Assembly (NCBI RefSeq): GCF_004345705.1
Contig: NZ_SLWV01000020.1
Location: 7,026 to 71,025, forward strand
Reading direction: 5' to 3'
Length of the DNA: 64,000 nt
DNA from: Marinisporobacter balticus
Lineage (GTDB): Bacteria > Bacillota > Clostridia > Peptostreptococcales > Thermotaleaceae
A model generated the notes under the pieces. That model was not told the DNA's origin and did no database searches. It saw only the letters and a list, made by a program, of their open reading frames with translations. The translations under genes were made by a program, and so were the position numbers. Shown here one piece after another: positions 16,529 through 26,679 of this stretch; position 1 is the first letter of the stretch; each line of letters begins with the position of its first letter.

Positions 16529-18687
16529 TCCTAGAGAATATGACACTCCAATATACTAATAAAGAAAATGGAGAAAAGCTAAGGATATTATATATTGATC
16601 ATGAAAGCATGTATTTATACTATGTAATAATGGGCATGACCATGTGCATGCCAAAAAAAGAACTCATAGACAAATTAGAAGAAGAAATTGCAACTGGAGT
16701 ACTTATTAAAATTGCTGATCCATTTCTTAATAACATTGATGAAAAGGATCTATCAGAAAATGCAAGATATAAGAGAGATCAACAATGGGAAATCATAAAA
16801 AAATATTGGGACAGTGACAAAGAAGCTTTTCTAGAAAAAAAGGGAAGAGAAAAGTTATTTAAAGAGATAGCAGATAAAGAAAACACCTCTAGAGTTAGCA
16901 TCAAAAGAATCTTTAATAGGTTTTGGGAAAGAGGAATGACTAAAAACGCTTTATTACCTGATTATAAAAATTCAGGAGCAAAGGGGAAAGAAAGAAATTT
17001 AAAAAGTAAGAAGGTTGGAAGACCTAAGAAAGTAGATTACATAGGAGAAGTACAAGAAGGAATAAATATAACAGAGGACATAAAGAAAATTATAAACTTA
17101 TCGATAGATAAATTTTATAGAAAGAAGGAAAAACCTACTATAAAAGCTGCATATAATTCTATGCTGAAGGAATTTTTTTCAGACAGATATGTAGAGAATG
17201 GAGAAATTAAATATAACGTATGGAGCAAAGCAAGGATTCCTTCCTATAGACAATTTTACTATTGGTTCAAAAATTATGAGGATATACAAAAGGATATAAT
17301 TTTTAGGGGGAGCAAAAAGGAATATGAATTAAAGCATAGACCTATATTAGGAACTACTGCTATGGAAACGGATGGACCAGGGACTAGATTTCAGATAGAT
17401 GCTACAGTAGCAGATATATATATAGTAAGCTCTTTAAATAGAAATAGGATTATAGGTAGACCTATAGTATATATGGTAATCGATGTGTATTCTAGATTAG
17501 TTACAGGGATATATACAGGATTAGAAGGACCATCTTGGATGGGTGCTATGATGACATTAGATAATATGATAGCAGATAAGGTAGAATTTTGTAAAGAATA
17601 TGATATTCATATTACAAAGGAACAATGGACATGCAAGCATCTACCAGAAATAATCATAGCTGATAGAGGGGAATTTGAAGGCTATTCTGTTGAAAATTTA
17701 ATAAACAATTTAAATATTAAAATAGAAAATACACCACCGTATAGAGGTGATTTGAAGGGAATTGTTGAGAGAAGCTTTAGAACAGTTAATGAAAAGCTCA
17801 AGCATAAAACACCAGGGGCAATACAAAAGGAGTTTAGGGAAAGAGGAGATCGAGACTATAGATTAGATGCAACACTAACACTAGAAGAATTTACTCAAAT
17901 ACTTATAAAGATGGTACTGCATCATAATCATAAGATTATTACGAATTACAATATGGATAAAGAAATGATTTCTGATGAATTAACTCCAACTCCAATCAAT
18001 TTATGGGATTGGGGAATTAAAAATAAAAAAGGAAGATTAAGAGTCATAGATAGAGATATTATGAAGCTAAATCTCCTACCAAGGGGTAAAGCAAGCATAT
18101 CACGAGCAGGATTAAAGTTTAAGAAGCTATTTTATAGCTCTCAAAAAGCCATTGAAGAGCAATGGTTTGTAAAAGCTAAGCAGAGATGGGTTGATGTTGT
18201 ATATGACCCTAGAAATATGAATGATATATATATTCTTCATGAAGACGGAAAAGGCTATGAAGTATGTCATCTTTTAGAGAAAAGCCTTCAATATAAGGAT
18301 TGTAGACTAGAAGAAATCATATTTCAAGAAGAATTAAAGGAAGAGCTTATAGAATGGGAAAAGGATAAACAAAACCAATTAAATATAGATTTAGATAAGG
18401 AAATAGAAGACCTTGTAAAAAAGGCAAATAAAGAAAAGAAAGATACTATTGTAGAGACTAATTCTAAGTCAAAGAAGCTTAAAGGAATAAAAGAAAATAG
18501 AACTTTAGAAAAAGAAATCAACAGGAAAAAGGAAGCATTTGAAATCGGCAGAGATGAAAAGGAAGGTATAGTAAAAGCCTTTAATAAAGAAGCTGTAGAA
18601 GAGGACGAGGAAGAAAAGGATATAAGACGATTAACCTTGATGGAAAAAATTAAAAGAAAAAGGGATGAGAAGCTTGGAAAGAAGTAA
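16525..18687 (+). CDS. tnsB: TnsB DDE transposase
   Basis: DDE-family transposase that binds the end repeats, cuts the 3' strands and joins them to the target. The 720-residue protein is close to E. coli TnsB in length. The catalytic acidic residues are Asp292 (FQIDATVAD), Asp380 (IIADRGEF) and Glu415 (GIVERSF); their spacing of 88 and 35 equals that of E. coli TnsB. N-terminal helix-turn-helix domains (about 100-150) bind DNA, and the long lysine/glutamate-rich C-terminal tail (about 600-720) is where Tn7 TnsB contacts TnsC. Overlaps tnsA by 4 bp and tnsC by 23 bp. Confidence 0.96.
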   Translation: MILENMTLQYTNKENGEKLRILYIDHESMYLYYVIMGMTMCMPKKELIDKLEEEIATGVLIKIADPFLNNIDEKDLSENARYKRDQQWEIIKKYWDSDKEAFLEKKGREKLFKEIADKENTSRVSIKRIFNRFWERGMTKNALLPDYKNSGAKGKERNLKSKKVGRPKKVDYIGEVQEGINITEDIKKIINLSIDKFYRKKEKPTIKAAYNSMLKEFFSDRYVENGEIKYNVWSKARIPSYRQFYYWFKNYEDIQKDIIFRGSKKEYELKHRPILGTTAMETDGPGTRFQIDATVADIYIVSSLNRNRIIGRPIVYMVIDVYSRLVTGIYTGLEGPSWMGAMMTLDNMIADKVEFCKEYDIHITKEQWTCKHLPEIIIADRGEFEGYSVENLINNLNIKIENTPPYRGDLKGIVERSFRTVNEKLKHKTPGAIQKEFRERGDRDYRLDATLTLEEFTQILIKMVLHHNHKIITNYNMDKEMISDELTPTPINLWDWGIKNKKGRLRVIDRDIMKLNLLPRGKASISRAGLKFKKLFYSSQKAIEEQWFVKAKQRWVDVVYDPRNMNDIYILHEDGKGYEVCHLLEKSLQYKDCRLEEIIFQEELKEELIEWEKDKQNQLNIDLDKEIEDLVKKANKEKKDTIVETNSKSKKLKGIKENRTLEKEINRKKEAFEIGRDEKEGIVKAFNKEAVEEDEEEKDIRRLTLMEKIKRKRDEKLGKK

Positions 18688-20362
18688 AAGGACTCCTTTA
18701 CTTAAGGGAAGAATAGAGCTTGCAGAATACAAAGAGCAAGAACTCATTGATTATGCCGATAATCCGTATATAGAAGCATTACCTGCAATTTTTAAAGAGG
18801 AAAAGGTTATAGATCAATTTACAAGGTATCCAATTCTTCAGGAAAATGAAAGGTTTAAAAGTAAAAATCTAAGATTTCACATGATTAAAAGACTTAAAAA
18901 TTTCATACAGCCACTGCCAGATCATTTTGTAATAGAAGGTAAGCTATCTTCAATGATTAGAAGAGGGTATTTAGCAAGAAACCCTTTAGATAGAAGTTAT
19001 TTTGAAAGATTAAAGATATTAAATGAAGTGCGCTCTGAAAAAAAGGAAGAAAGAGAAGAAGCATTAATATCAAATATGGAGCATATACGCTCTACAGCAG
19101 ATTCTCTATCTATCATTGGTATATCTGGAATCGGGAAAACTACAGCAATAGAAAGGTTGCTGTTGATGTATCCTCAAATCATTAAGCATGAAGAGTATAA
19201 GGGAAAGCTATTGAGTAGGACACAAATTGTTTGGTTGAAGATTGATTGTCCCTATGACGGAAGCCTATCAACCCTTTGTAAAAGCTTTTTTAAGGCTATA
19301 GATGATTTACTTGGTACTCGATATCTTGAAAAGTATGGGTATTTAAATCGGATCACTTCTTCTATGATGCTTCACATGACATCACTTGCCAATATATATG
19401 GAATTGGCGTTTTAGTTATAGATGAAATTCAACATTTAATAAATGCTAAGAATGATCCAGAAGAAATGCTAAATTTCTTTGTAACCTTAACGAACACAGT
19501 AGGAATACCAACAGTACTAATAGGAACCTTTAAAGCTCTTAAAGTATTTAAAAAGGATTTCAGACAGGCTAGAAGGGCTGGAAGTGAAGGGAATATTATA
19601 TGGGATCGTATGAGTGGAGAAAGTGATGAATGGGATTTTTTCGTTGAAACACTTTGGGAGTTTCAATGGCTCAAGGGAAAAACAGAGATTACAAAGGAGA
19701 TGAAGGATTTCTTCTATGATCAGTGTCAGGGGATTACTTCTGTAGCAGTGAATTTATTTATTCTAGCACAGGAAAGAGCCTTGAATACAGATAAGGAAAA
19801 GTTAACAAAGGCAATTATCAAAAAAGCTTCAAAGGAAGATTTACACATGATTCAGCCAATGATCAAGGCACTTAGAAGCAATAATAGGCAACAAATTAAC
19901 AACTATGAGGACATAGCTATAAATTTAGATGATATTTCCTTTAGTCATAAAAGAGATATAGATTTAGCAGGAAAGATTAAGGAAATGGCAAAGCATCAAG
20001 AAAAATATTTTGAAATGAAAAGAAATAACATAGTAGAAAACTTAATCGTGGAAGTTTCTACATTAGGGATATTTGATGAGCTTACTGAAAAGGAAATAGG
20101 GGATTTGGTGAAAAGAACAGTTCAAAAATTTGGAGTAGATGATGATTTCAATGTAATAAAAGCAGAAGTCGTAAAAAAAGCAATCAATTCTAATGAAAAA
20201 AAGAAAATAGGGAAAAATATCCGTAAGGATGTACCCTATGAAGAAAAGGATTTGAGAAAAATATTAAAAATTGCAAAGCAAAAAAAGGTACATGCCTATG
20301 AACTACTCAAGCAAAAAGGATATATTAAAGATCCTGTAAAGGAGTTTATGAAGGCGGAATAA
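18665..20362 (+). CDS. tnsC: TnsC AAA+ transposition regulator
   Basis: AAA+ ATPase linking target selectors (TnsD or TnsE) to the TnsAB transposase and giving target immunity. The 565-residue protein has Walker A GISGIGKT at about 152-159, Walker B VLVIDEIQHL with Asp253/Glu254, and a sensor region IGTFKALKVF. The C-terminal 150 residues are charged and variable, as in TnsC of Tn7, which is of similar length (555). It starts inside the end of tnsB and is separated from tnsD by 3 bp, so the tns genes form one operon. Confidence 0.95.
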   Translation: MRSLERSKRTPLLKGRIELAEYKEQELIDYADNPYIEALPAIFKEEKVIDQFTRYPILQENERFKSKNLRFHMIKRLKNFIQPLPDHFVIEGKLSSMIRRGYLARNPLDRSYFERLKILNEVRSEKKEEREEALISNMEHIRSTADSLSIIGISGIGKTTAIERLLLMYPQIIKHEEYKGKLLSRTQIVWLKIDCPYDGSLSTLCKSFFKAIDDLLGTRYLEKYGYLNRITSSMMLHMTSLANIYGIGVLVIDEIQHLINAKNDPEEMLNFFVTLTNTVGIPTVLIGTFKALKVFKKDFRQARRAGSEGNIIWDRMSGESDEWDFFVETLWEFQWLKGKTEITKEMKDFFYDQCQGITSVAVNLFILAQERALNTDKEKLTKAIIKKASKEDLHMIQPMIKALRSNNRQQINNYEDIAINLDDISFSHKRDIDLAGKIKEMAKHQEKYFEMKRNNIVENLIVEVSTLGIFDELTEKEIGDLVKRTVQKFGVDDDFNVIKAEVVKKAINSNEKKKIGKNIRKDVPYEEKDLRKILKIAKQKKVHAYELLKQKGYIKDPVKEFMKAE

Positions 20363-20365
20363 AAA

Positions 20366-22255
20366 ATGCTTACCTTTTTCACCGATCCCCATGAAGATGA
20401 ACTACTATATGGAGCTATAGCTAGGTATCACTACTATATAGGAAATATTGATTACAAGGATACATTAAGAGAATTATTTGGCAAGGATAGTGTTATCCCA
20501 AGCTTGTATTTACCATGCAACCTAGAGCATTTAGCAAAGCAGCTAGGTAAAAAATATACGTTAGATTATCTTATTAAAAACCATACACTTTTTCCTTTTT
20601 ATGCTCCATTTTTACCGCAGGAAAGAAAAAATACTTTAATAAATACGATGAAATATGAGGATGGGCAAGGTATTTATACAAGACTTGGAATGATAGCAGG
20701 AAGTATATGCAAAAAGGAAGGTATATACTATTGTCCACTATGCTCAAAAAAAGAGATAAAAGAATATGGGGAAGCATATATTCACAGAATACATCAGTTT
20801 CAAGGTGTATTTGTTTGCCCTATGCATGAAGCAAAGCTGAAGAAATACAAAATAGATAAAACAAGAGCAAGTAGAGTGGCCTTTATAAGGCTAGATGAAA
20901 AATTACTAGAGCTTGATACAGAAAGCAACGAAAGAAAAGCTATAGATAAAGAATTAGTAAAAATAGCTCAAGCTGCACGTTACTTACTAGACAACGATTT
21001 ATCAGCATTTGACAAAGAGATTGTAGCAAAGAAGTATAGAGAGCTTCTTTATGAAAAAGGATTTTTATCGGTCAATAAGACAATACAACAAAAGAAGCTA
21101 TACGATGCATTTGTTTGGTTTTATGGAAAGCAGCTCTTAAAGAATCTTGAATCTGATATAGATAAGGATGATGAATATAATTGGCTAAAGGTCATTTCAA
21201 GAAACAGCAAAAGAACAGTACATCCTATCAGACATATACTTTTTATCAATTTCTTAACTGAGGATATTAAGTACTTTTTCAAGCCAAAAATAGATTTTTA
21301 TTTCCCTTTTAGACAAGGTTCTTGGCCATGCTTAAATCCTGTTGCAGAGCACTATAAAAAGGATATTATTAAAAATATAAAAATAACCTCTGATTATAAA
21401 ACTAGACTTCCAGTAGGAACCTTCTCCTGTGTTTGTGGCTTTGTTTACTCTAGAAAAGGACCAGATCAATTTAAAGAAGATCGATACAGGATAGGAAGAA
21501 TCAAAGCCTTTGGACATGTATGGGAAAATAAGCTGAAAGCATACTTAAAAGAAGAAAAGTATGGATTAAGAGAATTGGCTAGATTAATGAAGTGTGATCC
21601 TAAAACAATAAAAAAATTTGACGAAAAATTAGGGCTTAACTATTTTCAAGGCTCTAAAACAATTGTAAAGGAAGTAATGGATAATGAAAATCAGGGTAGA
21701 CAAATTGATATACAAGCCTATAAGGATAAAATTATAAATACTATAAGAGAGCAGCCTAGTCTTTCAAGGACGCAAATTAGAAAGCTATGTCAGAAGGAGT
21801 ACTCTTATCTATATTGTCATGAAAAAGAATGGCTTTTTTTAAATCTTCCAGAGAATATGGATAAGCAGGAGATTGATTGTAAAAGTGATCAAAGAGTAGC
21901 TTGGGATATAAGAGATACAGAAATAGTAGAAGGAATAAAAGAAGCCTATAAGAAGTTGTTAGAAAGCGAAAAGTCTGTAAGAATCACAAAATCTAGTATA
22001 GGAAAAGTGTTAGGAATTCTTCCTACTCTCGAAAATTATTTGGATAAGTTACCACAAACAAAGGAATTTTTATATAGTATTTTGGAAAGCGTAACGGACT
22101 TTCAAATAAGAAGATCCAAGAGAATAATAGATGAAAAAATAGCTAAGGGAGAGCCTATTAGATTATGGGAAATTCAAAGGTTAGCAGGAATTAGAACGAA
22201 GGCTTTTAATAAAATCAAGGACAGCTTAGAAGTGTACATAAATAGGGGGGGATAA
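20366..22255 (+). CDS. tnsD: TnsD/TniQ-family target selector
   Basis: Sequence-specific DNA-binding protein that directs insertion to the glmS attachment site. The 629-residue protein has the TniQ N-terminal start (FFTDPHEDELLYGAIARYH), a zinc finger with CPLC (Cys123, Cys126) and VCPMH about 25 residues later, and a long C-terminal region with repeated helix-turn-helix-like units (YGLRELARLMKCDPKTIKK; LSRTQIRKLC; IRLWEIQRLAGIRTKAFNK). The full-length C-terminal part is what separates glmS-binding TnsD from short TniQ proteins. Its presence fits the observed insertion 25 bp after glmS. Confidence 0.93.
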   Translation: MLTFFTDPHEDELLYGAIARYHYYIGNIDYKDTLRELFGKDSVIPSLYLPCNLEHLAKQLGKKYTLDYLIKNHTLFPFYAPFLPQERKNTLINTMKYEDGQGIYTRLGMIAGSICKKEGIYYCPLCSKKEIKEYGEAYIHRIHQFQGVFVCPMHEAKLKKYKIDKTRASRVAFIRLDEKLLELDTESNERKAIDKELVKIAQAARYLLDNDLSAFDKEIVAKKYRELLYEKGFLSVNKTIQQKKLYDAFVWFYGKQLLKNLESDIDKDDEYNWLKVISRNSKRTVHPIRHILFINFLTEDIKYFFKPKIDFYFPFRQGSWPCLNPVAEHYKKDIIKNIKITSDYKTRLPVGTFSCVCGFVYSRKGPDQFKEDRYRIGRIKAFGHVWENKLKAYLKEEKYGLRELARLMKCDPKTIKKFDEKLGLNYFQGSKTIVKEVMDNENQGRQIDIQAYKDKIINTIREQPSLSRTQIRKLCQKEYSYLYCHEKEWLFLNLPENMDKQEIDCKSDQRVAWDIRDTEIVEGIKEAYKKLLESEKSVRITKSSIGKVLGILPTLENYLDKLPQTKEFLYSILESVTDFQIRRSKRIIDEKIAKGEPIRLWEIQRLAGIRTKAFNKIKDSLEVYINRGG

Positions 22256-22281
22256 AGATCAGCAGTAAAGAAAATATAATT

Positions 22282-23811
22282 GTGAAGGATTGGCCTTTTC
22301 AGCTAGGAGAAAAGGTTAAGCTATATTGGGTGGATAAGCCCTATAAGCTCAACAATAAATGGATGCTAGATGCATATTTTAAAGGACACAAGGAAATTAA
22401 AAAAATGACTTTTGATTGGGCAACTATCCATTTTTTAGCCTTTGGGAGATATTATAAGGATGGAAATATCAACAATAGTGAGATTAGGAAGAATGCTACT
22501 ATTGTTGATTTAGATTTAAGTAGTATTGTATTCGAAATGATAGAAGATTTTTTAGAAATAGAAGCTGAAGGAAGCAAAAAAGAAATTCCCACAAAAGTAT
22601 TTGTGGGATACAAAGATAAGGTTGAATATAGAATTCCTGCATTAGAAATTATAAGAGCTATTATTGCTACGAATAGATTTTTACTCAATAGGATTGTTGA
22701 ACTCGATTCTCTTGATAAATACTTTATTTATAGCTATGATAAACAAAAGAATTTACATATAAATTTTTTCGATGAATATGAGGAAAAGCTATTAAATACA
22801 GAATATGTGAAGCATTTAGCTTGGATCATAACCAATGAGAGCATAATTAAAATGTTTAATCAAGTAGGGAAGAATCTATGGTTAAAGGAAAATATAAGCT
22901 TTGATTTTTTATTTCATCACTTTAATGTTAAAGCGAGAATAAGAAATAAGAAGCATATCATAAGAATTCTAGAAGTTATAGAATTTAGAGAAAAAGAAAT
23001 CAATGCAGAAGAAATATTCATAAGCTCAAGGTATCTTAAGAATATAAGGAAAATTAATCAACCTAAAAAAAGAAAATACAGGCTATTAAAGGAAACTGAT
23101 GATAAGAAATTAGATCCTAAAGTAGATGGAGCGAAAAATTCGGAGTCAGATTTTGTTGATACATCTAATATAAAGCATATTTACACTAAGAATAGCAAGA
23201 TCAATAGAATAAGAAGTGGAGAAAGCTATGTAAGAGATGAAGAAGATGAAAAAACTAAGCTTTATGAAATCGAAAATGAAGCTTTAAGAACCACAGCAGA
23301 TACTGGGGGAATGGATAAAGCTAAGGGGATAGAATATAAAAACGTAGAAGATGTAAGTATACAAGGGGAGCTAGAAGAATTTATTGAGATAATGAAGCTA
23401 TTAAAGAATAAACCCAATATTAAAGATGTCCAGCTTGTGATAAAGGATTTACCTGAAGGAAAGAAGGGTAAGAAATTTTCAAAGCTTCATGATGGAGAAA
23501 ACAAGAGACAATATGTGGTGGGAAAAATAACGATGAATAATGGAAAAGAAGTTAGTTTGATAGAAGTAGAAAGAGAAGAAAGGTCTTTATCTATACTATT
23601 ATTATATGCAGTGAAAGCAATTAATTGGGGAAATCTATATTTAAAAGTAACTCTTGGGCTAGTGAATAAAAATGGTACTTGGGATTCACAGGGTTTGAAG
23701 AGATTAGAAGGACAAGGTGTATTTTCAAATAGAATCAGGCATAAGTCTGATAAAAGTAGTATATATGATAAGTGTGATTATACATATGAAAAAATATTTA
23801 GGGATAATTAA
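22282..23811 (+). CDS. tnsE: TnsE target selector
   Basis: Alternative Tn7 target selector, known in E. coli to favour conjugating plasmids and lagging-strand DNA through the sliding clamp. The 509-residue protein aligns along its length with E. coli TnsE: a central RIPALEIIRAIIATNRFLL block, a variable linker (about 270-360), and a C-terminal LPEGKKGKKFSK ... EVSLIEVEREERSLSILLL domain. The first canonical start is GTG 22282, with a poor ribosome binding site. The strong G-run at 22245-22251 instead points to ATC 22258 or ATA 22252, in frame upstream, so the true start is uncertain. TnsE outside Proteobacteria is uncommon. Confidence 0.88.
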   Translation: MKDWPFQLGEKVKLYWVDKPYKLNNKWMLDAYFKGHKEIKKMTFDWATIHFLAFGRYYKDGNINNSEIRKNATIVDLDLSSIVFEMIEDFLEIEAEGSKKEIPTKVFVGYKDKVEYRIPALEIIRAIIATNRFLLNRIVELDSLDKYFIYSYDKQKNLHINFFDEYEEKLLNTEYVKHLAWIITNESIIKMFNQVGKNLWLKENISFDFLFHHFNVKARIRNKKHIIRILEVIEFREKEINAEEIFISSRYLKNIRKINQPKKRKYRLLKETDDKKLDPKVDGAKNSESDFVDTSNIKHIYTKNSKINRIRSGESYVRDEEDEKTKLYEIENEALRTTADTGGMDKAKGIEYKNVEDVSIQGELEEFIEIMKLLKNKPNIKDVQLVIKDLPEGKKGKKFSKLHDGENKRQYVVGKITMNNGKEVSLIEVEREERSLSILLLYAVKAINWGNLYLKVTLGLVNKNGTWDSQGLKRLEGQGVFSNRIRHKSDKSSIYDKCDYTYEKIFRDN

Positions 23812-23932
23812 AGTTCATATAAAAAGTTATGCAAAATAAAGTGTAGAAATTTGCATAAAAACGTAAAAGAAAAGGAAACATTTTATCTGTGTTTTTGTGG
23901 CAGCAAAGGAGAATTATATATAGTTTGTGTTT

Positions 23933-24143
23933 TTAGAGTATGAAAATATAGATAATGTCAAAATAGAAGGAAATTTAGAATGCTTTGTAGAAATATTTAA
24001 ATTAACAAAAAACCAATTTAGCAGAAGTAAAAAGATAGAATAGATCTTTATTAAAAATATTGTTATATTATGGAAATAATATTGATTGGCAAAACGCATA
24101 TTTTCTAGTAACATTAGGATTAATCGACAAGATAAAAACTTGA
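23933..24143 (+). pseudogene. Decayed fragment of a second tnsE
   Basis: Two frames carry TnsE C-terminal homology. Bases 23933-24043 read LEYENIDNVKIEGNLECFVE, matching YKNVEDVSIQGELEEFIE of the adjacent tnsE. Bases 24042-24143 read RSLLKILLYYGNNIDWQN then VTLGLIDK, matching RSLSILLLYAVKAINWGN and VTLGLVNK. About 60 residues between them are missing and the frame shifts. The rest of the 743-bp gap 23812-24554 shows nothing I can identify apart from A/T-rich DNA and a weak TTGTAT/TATAAT pair (24481-24507, 15-bp spacer) before the cargo. Confidence 0.8.
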
Positions 24144-24554
24144 AAATTTGGTATAATAAGTAATGCTCGAAAAATAGTAATATCTCTTGATAGAATAATA
24201 TATATTAGATACCAGAAGTTTGATAAAAAAAGCAGAATATATATAATAAGCTACAAAGATATTCTAATTTAAAATAAGTTTAATTATAAAAAGGCGAGGC
24301 ATAGAAATATCTTGTTATAATTATGAAGAGCAATAATCGGTATGAGAGAAATTAATGAAAATTTGCCTAATATAAGGTAATAAATTAGATTGAAGTATAG
24401 GTTTATACTATAACTTAGATATTTTAAAAATATTCACACTAAAAAATATATTCTTGTTACAGATAAATTTAGTATTCAAGTTGTATACATATCATATTTT
24501 TTATAATGAGAATAATGGTTCGTAAGTTTCTAATAAGATTATGGGGGGGTACAA

Positions 24555-26672
24555 GTGAAAGAATTTATAGCATTTAAACCTAGAGCAAGGCTTATGTCTC
24601 AATTAGGAGAACAACTCATAAAAGATGAGAGTATTGCAGTTCTAGAGTTGATTAAAAATTCTTATGATGCAGATGCAAAAGAAGTTGAAATTACTATGCA
24701 AAATATAGATAATCCGTTAAATGGTACAATAATTATAGAAGATAATGGAGATGGAATGTCTCTAGATATCGTAAAAAATTGTTGGATGGAACCAGGAACA
24801 GATAACAAAGAAAAAAAGTTAAAGAATATGATAGAAAAGAATATACGTAGTAAATTAAATAGGCTACCAATGGGAGAAAAGGGGATAGGAAGATTCGGTG
24901 TACATAAATTAGGGAATAAAATTACTTTAATCACTCGAGCAGAAGGTGAAAATGAAGTGTATTTGCAAATTGATTGGTCAATATTTAATTCGAGTAAGTA
25001 CCTAGCAGATGTTCCGATTGAAGTGATAGAACGTAAACCTATACAAAAATTTTTGAATAATAGTTCTACAGGTACTAAAATTATTATTGAAAAATTAAAA
25101 ACTTCTTGGACTCGAGGAAAAGTAAGAGAATTATATCGATCAATTAATTCTTTAAACTCACCATTCAGAGCATTAGATTCATTTAATGTTAAGTTTGGGA
25201 TTGACAAGGAAGGATGGTTAAAAGGATTAATCGAATATGATGATATTAAAGATTATGCTTTATTTAAAGCTAATATGACATTATCAGGAGATAAGATAAA
25301 AAATTATGAATATCATTTTACACCTTGGAAATCTATGAGCAAGCTTGATAAAAGAAATAATATAATTCCCGAAATTGATATGGTAGAAGACGTTAAAGTA
25401 AAAACAGAAAAAGGAAAAATGAGAAAAGAACCTATTCCTATAAATGTAGATAATTATAAAATAGGAGATATTGAAATAGAATTATTAAGTTTTGATTTAG
25501 ATTCATCAATATTAAAGATGGGAGTAACAGATATAAAAGGGCTAAAAGGATATCTTAATACTAATGGAGGAATATTTGTTTATCGTGATAATATTAGGAT
25601 ATATTCATCTGGAGAAAATGACTGGTTAGGATTAGGATCAAGTCGTGTTAAAGCTCCTGGAGATAAAATAAGTACAAATTTGGTATTAGGAAGCGTTAAT
25701 ATAAAACGTAATGCTAGTTCAGATTTAAAAGAGAAAACCAATAGAGAAGGTTTTATTGAAGATGAACCCTATAATCTTTTTAGGAAGGCAGTTTGTTTTG
25801 CAGTAGAAAAATTTGAAAGGGATCGTGCCCAAGATAAGCAGTATTTAAGAAAATATTATGGAGCTACCTCCAAATCGGAACCTGTAATAGCGGAAGTATC
25901 TGTACTTAAAGAAAAAGTAGAAAAAAAGATTTCTGATGAAAAGCTAAAGAAAGAAATCTTTGGTTGTTTAGATAACATTGAAAGGGATTATAAACATATT
26001 ACAGAGGTTTATCAAAAAAGCTCAAGCGCTGGATTAAGTATGAGTGTAGTTTTGCATGAAATTGATAAGATTATTTCTGAACTTGAGCATGCTATTGTTG
26101 CTGAGCGTGCATCAGAGCATGTAAAACTTTTAGTAAAGCGATTAGGTAATTTAACGGATGGATATGCTTCTGTTGTCAAGTCTAAAACGATAAAATATTT
26201 TGACTTAAAAAAGATGATAACCCAATCGCTATTCATGGTAGATTTTAGATTAGCTGCACATGAGGTTTCGATTGACAAACAATATATGAGTAGTAAAATA
26301 GATTTTAAAGTAAAAGGTAATGAAAGTCTTATTGCAAGCACTATAATTAACATTATAGATAATTCAATATGGTGGCTTCATTACTCTAAAGTATCGACTA
26401 AAAAAATATATTTTGATATTACACGTGATATTCCAGGGTACATAAGTATAATCATTGCTGATAATGGCAAAGGATTTACGATACCAACAGATATTGCAAC
26501 AAGGCCGTTTATAACAGATAAACCTAGTGGGATGGGGTTAGGGCTTCATTTAGGCAGTGAGTTAATGAAACAACACGGTGGAGAACTTTTATTTCCAGAA
26601 TTTGATGATGTACAGTTACCAGATGAATATAAACAAGGAGCAATAATAGCTCTTTCGTTTAAGGAGGAATAA
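24555..26672 (+). CDS. Double GHKL ATPase with kinase-like H-box (cargo gene 1)
   Basis: Soluble 705-residue protein with two Bergerat-fold ATPase domains. The first (about 1-230) resembles Hsp90/MutL/MORC ATPases: N-box ELIKNSYDADA (Asn35), G1 IEDNGDGM (Asp63), G2 GEKGIGRFG (107-115). The second (about 595-700) is histidine-kinase-like: IIDNSIWW (Asn603), ADNGKGF (Asp636), and GMGLGLHLGSELMKQHGG. Just before it, VVLHEIDKII around His501 looks like a kinase H-box. GTG start with a run of seven G upstream. It precedes a receiver-like protein by 7 bp. A phosphorelay with that partner is inferred. No transmembrane segment is present, so the input is probably intracellular. Confidence 0.75.
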   Translation: MKEFIAFKPRARLMSQLGEQLIKDESIAVLELIKNSYDADAKEVEITMQNIDNPLNGTIIIEDNGDGMSLDIVKNCWMEPGTDNKEKKLKNMIEKNIRSKLNRLPMGEKGIGRFGVHKLGNKITLITRAEGENEVYLQIDWSIFNSSKYLADVPIEVIERKPIQKFLNNSSTGTKIIIEKLKTSWTRGKVRELYRSINSLNSPFRALDSFNVKFGIDKEGWLKGLIEYDDIKDYALFKANMTLSGDKIKNYEYHFTPWKSMSKLDKRNNIIPEIDMVEDVKVKTEKGKMRKEPIPINVDNYKIGDIEIELLSFDLDSSILKMGVTDIKGLKGYLNTNGGIFVYRDNIRIYSSGENDWLGLGSSRVKAPGDKISTNLVLGSVNIKRNASSDLKEKTNREGFIEDEPYNLFRKAVCFAVEKFERDRAQDKQYLRKYYGATSKSEPVIAEVSVLKEKVEKKISDEKLKKEIFGCLDNIERDYKHITEVYQKSSSAGLSMSVVLHEIDKIISELEHAIVAERASEHVKLLVKRLGNLTDGYASVVKSKTIKYFDLKKMITQSLFMVDFRLAAHEVSIDKQYMSSKIDFKVKGNESLIASTIINIIDNSIWWLHYSKVSTKKIYFDITRDIPGYISIIIADNGKGFTIPTDIATRPFITDKPSGMGLGLHLGSELMKQHGGELLFPEFDDVQLPDEYKQGAIIALSFKEE

Positions 26673-26679
26673 AGAGGGG

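Noticed and set aside
24662..25207. Reverse-strand frame of 181 codons in the GHKL gene
   Set aside because: Complement of the conserved ATPase motifs; no start signal.
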